Positions 48,432 to 57,141 of a stretch of DNA of 64,000 nt are shown piece by piece (the first letter of the stretch is position 1; the number at the start of each line of letters is the position of its first letter). The position numbers and the translations under genes are program-made. The DNA comes from Methylobacterium jeotgali (GTDB taxonomy: Bacteria > Pseudomonadota > Alphaproteobacteria > Rhizobiales > Beijerinckiaceae), in contig NZ_BPQR01000019.1 in the NCBI RefSeq assembly GCF_022179345.1, positions 1 to 64,000 on the forward strand, in the 5' to 3' direction. The notes under the pieces were generated by a model. The model had not been told where the DNA came from, did not search any database, and was given only the letters and a program-made list of their open reading frames with translations.

Positions 48432-49651
48432 GTCTGGCGCGGGCGGATCACCGCGCTGCGCTCGCCGTCGACCATCACCTCGGGCACGAGGAGCCGGGTG
48501 TTGTAGGTGCCGGCCTGGACGGCGCCGTAGGCGCCCGCGGTCATCACGGCCAGAAGGTCGCCGGGCTTCGGCTCGGGCATCTCGCGGTTCAGGGCGAGAT
48601 AGTCGCCGCTCTCGCAGACAGGGCCGACCACGTCGGCGGTGAGGCGCGGCGTCTCGGCGGCCGGCTCCGCGACGGGGCGGATCGCGTGGTAGGCCTCGTA
48701 GAGGGTCGGGCGGATGAGGTCGTTCATCGCCCCGTCGACGATCACGAAGACGCGGCCCTCGGAGCGCTTCACGTAAAGGACCCGCGTGACCAGGATGCCG
48801 GCGTTGCCCGCGATCATGCGGCCGATCTCGAAGACCGGGCGTAGGCCGAGCGGCGCGAAATGCGGGCGCAGCACCGCGGCGAGCGCCTGGGGGTCAGGTG
48901 GGGGCGCGTTGTCGTCCCGGTAGGGGATGCCGAGTCCGCCGCCGAAATCGATGTGATGGAGCGCGTGCCCGTCCGCGATCAGGTCGCGGGCGAGGCCAGC
49001 GAGGAGGCGCGCGGCGGAATCGAAGGGCGCGAGATCGGTGATCTGGCTGCCGATATGCATGTCGACGCCGGAGACGGCGAGGCCGGGGAGCGCGGCGGCG
49101 CGGGCGTAGACCTCCCGCGCGCGGGTGATCGGGATGCCGAACTTGTTCTCGTACTTGCCCGTCGAGATCTTGGCGTGGGTGCCGGCGTCGACGTCCGGAT
49201 TCACCCGGATCGAGACCGGCGCGCGGAGCGACAGGCTGGCCGCGACCTCGGAAAGGGTCTCCAGCTCCGGCTCGCTCTCGACGTTGAAGCAGAGGATGCC
49301 GGCCTTCAGCGCGGCGGCCATCTCGCCGCGCGTCTTGCCGACGCCGGAGAACACGATCCGCTGCGGGTCGACGCCGGCCGCGAGCGCCCGGCGCAGCTCG
49401 CCCTCCGAGACGATGTCCATGCCGGCGCCGAGGCGGGCGAGGCTCGTGAGCACCGCCTGGTTCGAGTTCGCCTTCATCGCGTAGCAGACGAGGGCGCTAT
49501 CGTCGGCGAAGGCCTCGGCGAAGACCCGGTAGTGCCGCTCCAACGTGGCGCGGCTGTAGCAGTAGAACGGCGTCCCGACCTCGTCGGCGAGGCGGGCGAG
49601 GTCAACCTCCTCGGCGTGGAGGCGTCCGTCGCGGTAGTGGAAATGATGCAT
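48380..49651 (-). CDS. lysA: Diaminopimelate decarboxylase
   Basis: 423 residues, PLP-dependent barrel enzyme making lysine from meso-diaminopimelate. It begins MHHFHYRDGRLHAEEV. Motifs: FYCYSRATLERHY with the PLP Lys in YAMKANSNQAVL, GGGLGIPY, CESGDYLALNRE and a C-terminal YDELIGLDRVP. It lies downstream of an LptM-like lipoprotein gene (66-base gap), the usual order in proteobacteria. argH, often upstream, is absent here. dapA of the same pathway is 40 kb away. Confidence 0.96.
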   Translation of the reverse strand: MHHFHYRDGRLHAEEVDLARLADEVGTPFYCYSRATLERHYRVFAEAFADDSALVCYAMKANSNQAVLTSLARLGAGMDIVSEGELRRALAAGVDPQRIVFSGVGKTRGEMAAALKAGILCFNVESEPELETLSEVAASLSLRAPVSIRVNPDVDAGTHAKISTGKYENKFGIPITRAREVYARAAALPGLAVSGVDMHIGSQITDLAPFDSAARLLAGLARDLIADGHALHHIDFGGGLGIPYRDDNAPPPDPQALAAVLRPHFAPLGLRPVFEIGRMIAGNAGILVTRVLYVKRSEGRVFVIVDGAMNDLIRPTLYEAYHAIRPVAEPAAETPRLTADVVGPVCESGDYLALNREMPEPKPGDLLAVMTAGAYGAVQAGTYNTRLLVPEVMVDGERSAVIRPRQTYDELIGLDRVPDWLSA

Positions 49652-49717
49652 CGGTGGCTCGGCGCGGCAGGGGCGCGGGACCGGGCCCGCCCGGCCGCGT
49701 CGCGGCTCAGCCGCCTA

Positions 49718-50083
49718 TCACAGCAGCGGGTCGAGGATGAAGGGCTGCTTCGGGATGGTGTAGCCGCGCTTGGCGCCGCGGCTCGTCTCGATCGGCGCGT
49801 CCGAGCCGCCCGGCGCCAGGGCGGAGGCGGGTAGCTCGTCGCCCTCGGCCACGGCGGAGCGGGCCGGCGCGGACGATCCCTCGCTCTGGCCGATGCTGCC
49901 CGGCAGGGCCCGCGACGAGGCGGGCGAGGGGCTCGCAGGCCGCTCGCGGGCGGAGGCGTTCGGCGCCTCGAGTGCGCCCTTGCGGCCGCAGCCGGCGGTC
50001 AGGCCCAGCAGCGGGACCAGCAGGATCGCCGCGGCGATCCTCAGGGAAGAGCCCCGGCGCGCGGGGAAGGGCGTCGTCGTCAC
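49718..50083 (-). CDS. lptM: LptM-like small lipoprotein
   Basis: 121 residues from a GTG start. The signal peptide ends in the lipobox LTAGC followed by GRKGALEAPN, the LptM (YifL) hallmark CGxKGxL-x-x-P. LptM assists disulfide maturation of the LPS transporter LptD in E. coli. The family is usually about 60-70 residues; this one has an extended Ser/Ala/Pro-rich tail ending YTIPKQPFILDPLL, typical of alphaproteobacterial versions. It is upstream of lysA as in most proteobacteria, supporting the call. Confidence 0.82.
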   Translation of the reverse strand: MTTTPFPARRGSSLRIAAAILLVPLLGLTAGCGRKGALEAPNASARERPASPSPASSRALPGSIGQSEGSSAPARSAVAEGDELPASALAPGGSDAPIETSRGAKRGYTIPKQPFILDPLL

Positions 50084-50190
50084 GTCAGCAAACCGCTTTC
50101 CGGCAGAGCGTGCCCGGCGGCGCGTGCGCGGGGCCGGGCGCACCTTAGCCGTATCCTGCGGCCGGCGCGAGCGCCCCCGCGCAACAGGGC

Positions 50191-50463
50191 CTACTTGCCC
50201 TTCTTGCCGGCGCCGCTGCCCGCGTAGGCGTCGATGGCGCGGCGACAGTTCTCGGAGAGCTTGTCCCAGTTCTTCTCGAAGCACTGCTCCAGCGCCGGGT
50301 CCTCGGGGGCGAGGTTGCCGCAATAGGTCAGGTAGTCGCCGGTGCAGTACTTCTTGATGGTCTCGTTGCCCTTCTTCATCTTCGGCGCCGGATCGGCGAG
50401 GGCTGGGCCCGCGCCGAGGGTGAGGCCGACGGCGAGCGCGAGGGAGGTCAGCGGCTTGAGCAT
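50191..50463 (-). CDS. Small exported cysteine-rich protein
   Basis: 90 residues. A signal peptide ends ALA/DPAP. The mature part has four Cys spaced C-x8-C-x12-C-x11-C (KKYCTGDYLTYCGNL, LEQCFEKNW, SENCRRAI), resembling a single Cys-rich repeat of the GLG1 type, so two disulfides are likely. The tail is Gly/Lys-rich. The start MLKPLTSLAL is preceded on the minus strand by AGAGTTC, a weak site. The function is unknown. Confidence 0.75.
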   Translation of the reverse strand: MLKPLTSLALAVGLTLGAGPALADPAPKMKKGNETIKKYCTGDYLTYCGNLAPEDPALEQCFEKNWDKLSENCRRAIDAYAGSGAGKKGK

Positions 50464-50572
50464 GAACTCTCGATTCCGTGATGATCGGGGGAGAATGGCC
50501 CCCCGATGATGCCATTGCGTGGTCGAATAAAGGCGGGACTGCGCGCGATGCGCCCCCGTCTCGGGCCGAGGC

Positions 50573-51274
50573 TCAGGTGGAGCCGACGGCCCGCGCGGGA
50601 AAGGACTCGGCCTTGGGGAGGCGCTGGCGGCCGGTGATCTGATCGGCGACCTCGCCGATTCGCCGCCTCAGATCGGCATCCTCCGCACGCATCTCTGCGA
50701 GCGCCGCCTCGCGCGCGTCGGACAGGGCGGATTCCGCCGCCGCGAGGCGTTCGCCGAGCGCCGCACGCTGGCTGGCATCGGAGGACGCCGGCCGTTCGTG
50801 CAGCGCCTCGAGGGCGTCGAGAAGCTCGACATGGGCGTCTTCGAGGGCGGCGAGCGCGGCGAGGGCCGTCGCGTTCTCCCCACGCGTCGTACCGAGCTCG
50901 GTTTCGATGCGGGCGATGGTGGCCCGGTCGGCCGCCAGGAGCCGGTCCCGCTCGGAGATGTCGCCCTCGCGGGCCTTCACGTCGCGGGAGAGCGCCGCGA
51001 TCTCCATGGTGCGAGCGCCGATGGCGGCGAGATCGGCGTGACGGGCGGCGTGGGCCGCCTCGACGCGGCGCTCCAGGCGGCGCTGCTCGACGGCGAAGGC
51101 CGCCCGCAGGTGGTCGCGCTCCGCGGCGACCTCCCGCTGCGAGAGCGGCAGCATCGCCTCCACCCGGCGGCGGGACAGTCGCAGGGCGCGGGCGTTCAGG
51201 GCCGGCAGGAACAGGATCGCGCCGAGGCTCGCCACGAGGAAGCCGAGCGCGAAGATCATCACCGTCTCGATCAC
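50573..51274 (-). CDS. Membrane-anchored coiled-coil protein
   Basis: 233 residues. One N-terminal membrane helix (about residues 3-27, VMIFALGFLVASLGAILFLPAL) followed by about 170 residues of Arg/Glu/Ala-rich coiled coil (RRVEAMLPLSQREVAAERDHL in part; LEDAHVELLDALEAL). There is no catalytic domain. I do not recognise an orthologue; similar architecture is common among uncharacterised rhizobial envelope proteins. Confidence 0.75.
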   Translation of the reverse strand: MIETVMIFALGFLVASLGAILFLPALNARALRLSRRRVEAMLPLSQREVAAERDHLRAAFAVEQRRLERRVEAAHAARHADLAAIGARTMEIAALSRDVKAREGDISERDRLLAADRATIARIETELGTTRGENATALAALAALEDAHVELLDALEALHERPASSDASQRAALGERLAAAESALSDAREAALAEMRAEDADLRRRIGEVADQITGRQRLPKAESFPARAVGST

Positions 51275-51354
51275 GCCCGCCCGCCGTCCTTCCGCTTTCT
51301 CGCCGCCCGGAGCGCTCCTTTAGCGCGATCCGCCGGCGCTGTCGCGGGGCCGGC

Positions 51355-51963
51355 TCAGAACGGGTTCCAGGTCGGCCGCGCGGTGAACTTCAGATAGCCG
51401 ACGTTTATCCCGAGCCGGGCGCCAACGCCGGTGCGGATCGGCACCACGACGATGCCGTCCGAGGTCGTCGCCGTCATGCCGAAGCCGCCGATGAAGTAGG
51501 CGGAGCCGTCGACGCCGCCGAAGCGGCGGTAGAGGTCGCGCACGCTCGACAGGTTGTAGACGAGCATCATGGTGCGGGCGCCCTCGCCCCCGACGTCGAA
51601 GCCCAGCGTGGGGCCCTGCCAGTAGATCCGGCGCTCGCCGGCGTTGCGGGTGTAGAGCGTGCCCTCGCCGTAGCGCAGGCCGCCGACGATGGCGCCGGAG
51701 GCCTCCTGGCCGAGGATGTAGCCGTTGGGCTCGCCCCAGCGCCGCGTCGCCTCCTGCACCGTGAGGGCCAAGCCGCGGGAGACCGAGCCGAAGAACTTGT
51801 GGCCGGAGTCGACGATCTCGGCGGGGCGGAACGCGTCCGGGTTGCCGGGGTCCTCGCCGCGGGCCTGGGTCGCGACGCCGCCGAGCGCCACGGAGCCGAG
51901 AAGGCCGAGCATCAGGGCGAGGCTGGCGCGCCGGTCGGCGCGGGTGTGAACTGGGGTCGTCAT
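51355..51963 (-). CDS. DUF1134 envelope protein (EipA-like)
   Basis: 202 residues with a signal peptide (about residues 15-35, ASLALMLGLLGSVALGG). The DUF1134 domain shows GHKFFGSVSRGLALTVQEA, NGYILGQEASGAIVGGLRYGEG (in part), TLGFDVGGEGARTMMLVYNL and GSAYFIGGFGMTAT. In Brucella the DUF1134 protein EipA is a periplasmic protein needed for envelope integrity and is activated by CtrA. ctrA is 9 kb away here, but I found no TTAA-N7-TTAA site upstream. The start is at MTTPVHTRAD, 29 codons inside a longer frame. Confidence 0.88.
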   Translation of the reverse strand: MTTPVHTRADRRASLALMLGLLGSVALGGVATQARGEDPGNPDAFRPAEIVDSGHKFFGSVSRGLALTVQEATRRWGEPNGYILGQEASGAIVGGLRYGEGTLYTRNAGERRIYWQGPTLGFDVGGEGARTMMLVYNLSSVRDLYRRFGGVDGSAYFIGGFGMTATTSDGIVVVPIRTGVGARLGINVGYLKFTARPTWNPF

Positions 51964-52190
51964 GCGTCCTCCACGGCGGCCGGAGCCGCTCCGTCGCGGG
52001 CGGGGCGGCGAGGGGCGTCGCCACCGGCCCGGGCCGATTGAACCCGGCAATTGCGGCCGAACCCGTCACGGGTGGACGCCGGCTCGCCGGAGAGGTTTGC
52101 GCCGCGCCGCCTCGTGCGTACGAACCGTGCGGGAAGCGCGGGCGCAGGGACCCACGATTCGGACGCGAGCATGGACCGGAATTCCGCAAG

Positions 52191-52649
52191 ATGTGGTTAA
52201 CGCGCCGTCAATCGCTGGCCCTGGCGCTGCTCGGAGCGGGGCCGGCGCACGCCCTGCCGGCGCTTCCCGACGTCGACCTGCTGGCGCTGCGCGGCTTCGA
52301 TCCGGTGAGCTACTTCCTGCCGGAGGGCCCGAGGGCCGGGCACCCGGCCTTCGAGCTTTCCTGGCGGGGCCGGGTCTGGCGCTTCGTCGGCGCGGCCAAT
52401 CGCGAGGCCTTCCGCCGGGATCCGGCGGCCTACGCGCCGCGCCTCGGCGGCTTCGATCCGGTCGGGATGGCGAACAGGCGCATCGTCGACGCCGATCCGC
52501 TGATCTTCGCGGTGATCGAGAACCGGCTCTACCTGTTCCGTGATCGCGATCGCCGGGACGCCGCGCTCGCCGATCCGGACCTCGTCCGGCGGGCCGAGGC
52601 GGAGTGGCCGGCGCTGCGCGGCGTCACCGAGGGCACGCCCCCGGATTAG
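52191..52649 (+). CDS. Exported YHS-domain-like protein
   Basis: 152 residues. A twin-arginine-like or Sec signal peptide (MWLTRRQSLALALLGAGPAHA). The YHS-type core is LRGFDPVSYFLPEGPRAGHP, RFVGAANREAFRRDPAAYAPR, LGGFDPVGMAN, in segments. YHS domains normally carry a GGYC cysteine at the last position; here it is GGFD, so a metal site using that Cys is lost. The function is unknown. It is divergent from the DUF1134 gene and converges on cysQ, overlapping by 4 bases. Confidence 0.78.
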   Translation: MWLTRRQSLALALLGAGPAHALPALPDVDLLALRGFDPVSYFLPEGPRAGHPAFELSWRGRVWRFVGAANREAFRRDPAAYAPRLGGFDPVGMANRRIVDADPLIFAVIENRLYLFRDRDRRDAALADPDLVRRAEAEWPALRGVTEGTPPD

Positions 52650-53470
52650 CCGGCCGCCAAGGCGATCCTCTCGGCGATCCGCTCGCCGAGCCCCCTGTCG
52701 CCGAGCGCCGCGAAGGGGCCGTTGCGGTAGCCGTCGCCGTGCCCGCCGTAGCGGATCGGGCCGCCGTCGGGCGTGACGACCGCGCCGCCCGCCGCCGCGA
52801 CGATGTGATCGCCCGCGGCCGTGTCCCATTCCATGGTCGGGCCGCAGCGCACGTAGAGATCGGCTTCCCCGCAGGCCACGAGGCCGAACTTCAGGGCCGA
52901 GCCGGCACCGCGTCGCCCGGCGACGGGCAGCGCGGCGAGGCAGGCCTCCGTCGCCGCGTCGCCATGCCGGCCGCTGACGAGCGCGGTGAGACCCTCCGCC
53001 GGCGCCGCCCGCACCCGCACCGCTCTGTCGGCGCCCGGCCGCCCCTCGACGACCGGCGCCTCCCGCGCCGTATCGCCGGCGAACCAGACCCGGCCGAGGC
53101 CCGGCGCGGCCAGCGCCGCCGCCACCGGCCGCTCGCCTGCGACGAGGGCGATGTTGACCGCGTACTCCGGGCTGCGGGCGAGGAACTCGCGCGTCCCGTC
53201 GAGGGGGTCGACCAGGAAGAACAGCGGAGCGGGCCGCACTGCGCGGCAGGTCTCTTCGGCGATCACCGGGATGCCCGGCCAGCGCGCCGCCAGCGCCGCG
53301 AGGATCAGCTGCTCGGATTCGAGGTCGGCGACGCTCGCCGGGGAGCCGTCCTCCTTGAGGTGATGCGCGCACGGACCCCCGTGATGGGCCCGGAGCACCT
53401 CGCCCGCCGCACAGGCGATCTCGGCGAGGGCGGCCGCGATCTCGGCGCGTTCGGTCGGGCTCGGTGTCAT
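52646..53470 (-). CDS. cysQ: 3'(2'),5'-bisphosphate nucleotidase / inositol monophosphatase family
   Basis: 274 residues. It dephosphorylates PAP produced in sulfate assimilation; related members act on inositol phosphates. Metal and substrate motifs: KEDGSPASVADLES, AEETCR, FFLVDPLDGTREF and the C-terminal EWDTAAGDHIVAAAGG. The DPLDGT motif and the WDTAAGD motif are both complete. CysQ is preferred over SuhB by length and by the SPEYAVNIALV region. It is divergent from chpT. Confidence 0.92.
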   Translation of the reverse strand: MTPSPTERAEIAAALAEIACAAGEVLRAHHGGPCAHHLKEDGSPASVADLESEQLILAALAARWPGIPVIAEETCRAVRPAPLFFLVDPLDGTREFLARSPEYAVNIALVAGERPVAAALAAPGLGRVWFAGDTAREAPVVEGRPGADRAVRVRAAPAEGLTALVSGRHGDAATEACLAALPVAGRRGAGSALKFGLVACGEADLYVRCGPTMEWDTAAGDHIVAAAGGAVVTPDGGPIRYGGHGDGYRNGPFAALGDRGLGERIAERIALAAG

Positions 53471-53593
53471 CGGGTCGTCATGCCCGAGGGCCGTCCCCGT
53501 GTCGACGGCCGGGACCGCGAACGCTTTCCAAAGGCCGGCGCGGCGTCTATCCGTGCCGCCTACCGATCGGAAGCCCCTCGCGCGGAGCGCGCC

Positions 53594-54286
53594 ATGACCG
53601 CCCTGAACCTCGACGCCCTCGACCTGTCCGCCCTGCTGTGCTCGCGCGTCTGCCACGACGTCATCAGCCCGGTCGGCGCCATCGTGAACGGTCTCGAGGT
53701 GCTGGAGGACGATTCCGACGAGTCGATGCGCGAGTTCGCCCTCGACCTGATTCGCAAGAGCGCCAAGACGGCCTCCGCCCGGCTCCAGTTCGCGCGCATC
53801 GCCTTCGGGGCGGCGGGCTCGGCCGGCTCCTCCATCGATCTCGCCGACGCCGAGAAGGTGTCCCGCGGCATGTTCGCGGACGAGAAGACGCAGCTCACCT
53901 GGAGCGCGCCGCAGGCCCTGTTCCCGAAGAACAAGGTCAAGCTGCTCCTCAACCTCGTGATGATCGCCACCGGCGCCATCCCCCGCGGCGGCCTGCTCGA
54001 CGTGGTCGTCGCCGGCACCGCCGAGGAAGCGACGATGACGATCAAGGCCAAGGGCAGCTACGCGCGCATCCCGCCGCATGTCGAGGAGCTGATCGCGGGC
54101 CGCTCCGAGACCGGCACCGTCGACGCTCACGGCATCCTGGCCTTCTACGCCGGCCTCGTGGCGCGGGCGGCGGGCATGCGCGTGTCGCTGTCCATCGAGG
54201 GCGACACCGTGACGGTCCACGCCGAGCCCGGCGCGGCGCCCGCCGCTGCGACGGAGGAGGGGCCCGGCGACACCGGGCTCGCGTGA
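53594..54286 (+). CDS. chpT: Histidine phosphotransferase ChpT
   Basis: 230 residues. It relays phosphate from the hybrid kinase CckA to CtrA and CpdR in the alphaproteobacterial cell-cycle circuit. The phosphoacceptor is His21 in SRVCHDVISPVGAIVNGLEV (in part CHDVISPVGAIVNG), inside a DHp-like four-helix bundle, followed by a degenerate HATPase-like domain (KLLLNLVMIATGAIPRGG) that lacks ATP-binding N/G boxes. It is the first gene in a plus-strand run with the che genes (147-base gap), and its target CtrA is encoded 6 kb on. Confidence 0.94.
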   Translation: MTALNLDALDLSALLCSRVCHDVISPVGAIVNGLEVLEDDSDESMREFALDLIRKSAKTASARLQFARIAFGAAGSAGSSIDLADAEKVSRGMFADEKTQLTWSAPQALFPKNKVKLLLNLVMIATGAIPRGGLLDVVVAGTAEEATMTIKAKGSYARIPPHVEELIAGRSETGTVDAHGILAFYAGLVARAAGMRVSLSIEGDTVTVHAEPGAAPAAATEEGPGDTGLA

Positions 54287-54433
54287 AGCACGAACACGAG
54301 GTTGTGTCCAAAGGTAAACGGGTGTCAACCTAATCTTCGCGCCTAGAAAGGTTGCGCGAAACGCTTCCCTAACCTCTCTCGTTCACTGTCGCGACTGCAC
54401 GGACTTGTCGTGCTGCGTGAACGAGTACCGTCG

Positions 54434-57118
54434 ATGGACGATCTGCTGCGTGAATTCCTGACCGAGAGCAGCGAGCACCTCGATACCGTCGATACGGAAC
54501 TCGTGAGGTTCGAGCAGAACCCCAACGACGAGACGATCCTCCGGAACATCTTCCGGCTGGTCCACACCATCAAGGGCACCTGCGGCTTCCTCGGCCTGCC
54601 GCGCCTCGAGGCGCTCGCCCACGCCGCCGAGACCCTGATGGGACGTTTCCGCGACGGCCTGCCCGTCAGCGGCGCCTCGGTGACCCTGATCCTCTCGACC
54701 CTCGACCGTCTGAAGGCGATCCTCGCCGACCTCGAGGCCACCGGCTCAGAGCCCGCCGGCTCCGACGACGACCTCATCGGCGCCCTGGAGCGCATGTCGG
54801 AAGGCCCCGCCGAGCCCGCACCGGCCCCCGCCAAGCCCGAGCCGGCCCTGCCCGAGCCCGTCGTCCGCGAGCTGAAGCCCGGCGAGGTCTCGCTGGAGGA
54901 CCTGGAGCGCGCCTTCATGGAGGCGCCCGGTCCCGACGACTTCTCCGCGCCCGCCGCCGAGCCCCCCGCGCCGGAGCCCGTGGCCGAGATCGCCGCTCCC
55001 GAGCCCCGACCTGCCAAGGCTCCGGCCAAGGCCGCCGGCGAAGCGCCCGCCGCCCCGTCCGAGGGCGAGGGGGCCCTCGCCAAGGTGCAGACGATCCGCG
55101 TGAACGTCGATACCCTCGAGCACCTGATGACCATGGTCTCCGAGCTGGTGCTGACCCGCAACCAGCTCCTCGAGATCGCCCGCCGCCACGACGACACCAG
55201 CTTCAAGGTGCCGCTGCAGCGGCTGAGCCACGTCACCGCCGAGCTGCAGGAAGGCGTCATGAAGACGCGCATGCAGGCGATCGGCAGCGCCTGGCAGAAG
55301 CTGCCGCGCGTCATCCGCGATCTCTCGGCGGAGCTCGGCAAGCAGATCGATCTCGTGATGGTCGGCGCCGAGACCGAGCTCGACCGCCAGGTCCTCGACC
55401 TGATCAAGGACCCGCTCACCCACATGGTCCGCAACTCGGCCGATCACGGCCTCGAGTCGACCATCGAGCGCGTCGCCGCCGGCAAGCCGGCCCGCGGCAC
55501 CGTGCGGCTCGCCGCCTATCACGAAGGCGGCACCATCACGATCGAGATCTCGGACGACGGGCGCGGCCTCAACCTGCCCGCCATCCGCAAGAAGGCCGTC
55601 GAGCGGGGGATCGCCTCCCCCGCCGAGATCGAGAAGATGAGCGACGCGCAGGTCGCGAAGTTCATCTTCCATGCCGGCTTCTCGACGGCCAAGGCCGTGA
55701 CCTCGGTCTCCGGCCGCGGCGTCGGCATGGACGTGGTCAAGACCAACATCGAGACCATCGGCGGCGTCATCGACATCAACACCGAGCTCGGCCGCGGCAC
55801 CACCTTCACCATCAAGATCCCGCTGACGCTCGCCATCGTCGCCGCGCTCATCGTGCGCTCCGGCGCGCAGCGCTTCGCGGTGCCGCAGGTGGCGGTGCTG
55901 GAGCTGGTGCGCGTCGGGCCGGAGGCGAACCAGCGGGTCGAGCGCATCAACGGCTCGCCGGTGCTGCGCCTGCGCGAGCGGCTGCTGCCGATCGTCACCC
56001 TCGCCGGCATCCTCGGCCAGCCCGACGAGGCGGAGGCCGAGAGCGGCTTCGTGGTCGTCGCCCAGGTCGGCCGCCAGCGCTTCGGCATCCTCGTGGACGA
56101 GGTCTTCCACACGGAAGAGATCGTCGTGAAGCCGATGTCGACCAAGCTGCGCCACATCCCTCTGTTTGCCGGCAACACCATCCTCGGCGACGGCGCCGTG
56201 GTGCTCATCGTCGATCCCAACGGCATCGCCCGCCAGGTCAGCCAGGGCCCGCAGGAGGCCGGCGGCACCAGCGAGGGCGAGGGCGAGGAGATCGGGGCGC
56301 AGGACGCCACCGCGACGCTCCTCGTGTTCAAGGGCGGCGCGGGCGCCTTCAAGGCGGTGCCCCTCTCCCTGGTCACGCGCCTGGAGGAGATCGACGCCTC
56401 CAAGATCGAGTGGCTCGGCGGCCGTCCGGTCATCCAGTACCGCGGCAAGCTGATGCCGCTGGTGCCCGCCGATCCCGACATCGTGGTGCGCAGCGAGGGC
56501 ACGCAGGCGCTCGTCGTCTTCTCGGACGGCGACCGCTCCATGGGCCTCGTCGTCGACCAGATCGTCGACATCGTGGAGGACCGGCTCGACATCGAGCTCG
56601 CCGCCGATCGCTCCGAGCTCATCGGCTCGGCGGTGGTGCGGGGCCGGGCAACGGACATCATCAACATCGCCCACTTCCTGCCGCTCGCCTACGACGACTG
56701 GGCGCGGGGCCCGCGCAAGGCCGCCCGCCGCGAGGCGACGGTGCTGCTCGTGGACGACTCCGCCTTCTTTCGCGAGATGCTGACCCCGGTCCTCAAGGCC
56801 GCCGGCTACGCCGTCGTCACCGCCGAGAGCGCCGAGAAGGGTCTCGCCGCCCTCAAGGCCAACGCCCGCATCGACGTGGTCGTCACCGACCTCGAGATGC
56901 CCAACCGCAGCGGCCTCGAGTTCATCGCCGACATGCGCAAGGGCGATCCGCGGCTCGCCGCGATGCCGGTGGTCGCGCTCTCCAGCGCGCTCGGCGCCGA
57001 CATGATCGACCGCGCCAAGGCGCTGGCCGTCACCGACCTCGTCGCGAAGTTCGACCGCAGCGGCCTCATCGCCGCGCTGGCCGAGCTCGGCGCCGGCGAG
57101 ATGGCCCAGGCCGCCTGA
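54434..57118 (+). CDS. cheA: Chemotaxis histidine kinase CheA with two CheW-like domains and a receiver
   Basis: 894 residues. P1 with phosphoacceptor His44 (RLVHTIKGTCGFLG), then a Pro/Ala-rich linker (about 130-220) replacing most of P2, dimerisation P3 (LEHLMTMVSELVLTRNQLLE, in part LMTMVSELVLTRNQ), the ATPase P4 (HMVRNSADHGLE; SDDGRGLN; GRGVGMDVVKTNI), a first CheW-like P5 (RFAVPQVAVLELV; FGILVDEVFHTEEIV), a second CheW-like domain (FKAVPLSLVTRLEEID; MGLVVDQIVDIVEDRL) and a C-terminal receiver (LLVDDSAFF, Asp819 in VTDLEMPN). It phosphorylates CheY and CheB and may signal through its own receiver. The start is ATG 54434 where homology begins; GTG 54410 is an alternative. Confidence 0.95.
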   Translation: MDDLLREFLTESSEHLDTVDTELVRFEQNPNDETILRNIFRLVHTIKGTCGFLGLPRLEALAHAAETLMGRFRDGLPVSGASVTLILSTLDRLKAILADLEATGSEPAGSDDDLIGALERMSEGPAEPAPAPAKPEPALPEPVVRELKPGEVSLEDLERAFMEAPGPDDFSAPAAEPPAPEPVAEIAAPEPRPAKAPAKAAGEAPAAPSEGEGALAKVQTIRVNVDTLEHLMTMVSELVLTRNQLLEIARRHDDTSFKVPLQRLSHVTAELQEGVMKTRMQAIGSAWQKLPRVIRDLSAELGKQIDLVMVGAETELDRQVLDLIKDPLTHMVRNSADHGLESTIERVAAGKPARGTVRLAAYHEGGTITIEISDDGRGLNLPAIRKKAVERGIASPAEIEKMSDAQVAKFIFHAGFSTAKAVTSVSGRGVGMDVVKTNIETIGGVIDINTELGRGTTFTIKIPLTLAIVAALIVRSGAQRFAVPQVAVLELVRVGPEANQRVERINGSPVLRLRERLLPIVTLAGILGQPDEAEAESGFVVVAQVGRQRFGILVDEVFHTEEIVVKPMSTKLRHIPLFAGNTILGDGAVVLIVDPNGIARQVSQGPQEAGGTSEGEGEEIGAQDATATLLVFKGGAGAFKAVPLSLVTRLEEIDASKIEWLGGRPVIQYRGKLMPLVPADPDIVVRSEGTQALVVFSDGDRSMGLVVDQIVDIVEDRLDIELAADRSELIGSAVVRGRATDIINIAHFLPLAYDDWARGPRKAARREATVLLVDDSAFFREMLTPVLKAAGYAVVTAESAEKGLAALKANARIDVVVTDLEMPNRSGLEFIADMRKGDPRLAAMPVVALSSALGADMIDRAKALAVTDLVAKFDRSGLIAALAELGAGEMAQAA

Positions 57119-57141
57119 GACCGCACGAAGGATCCCGGAGC

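Noticed and set aside
54299..54352. Repeated AGGTTG/CAACCT elements before cheA
   Set aside because: Six-base matches are too short and the palindrome is imperfect; I cannot separate them from chance.
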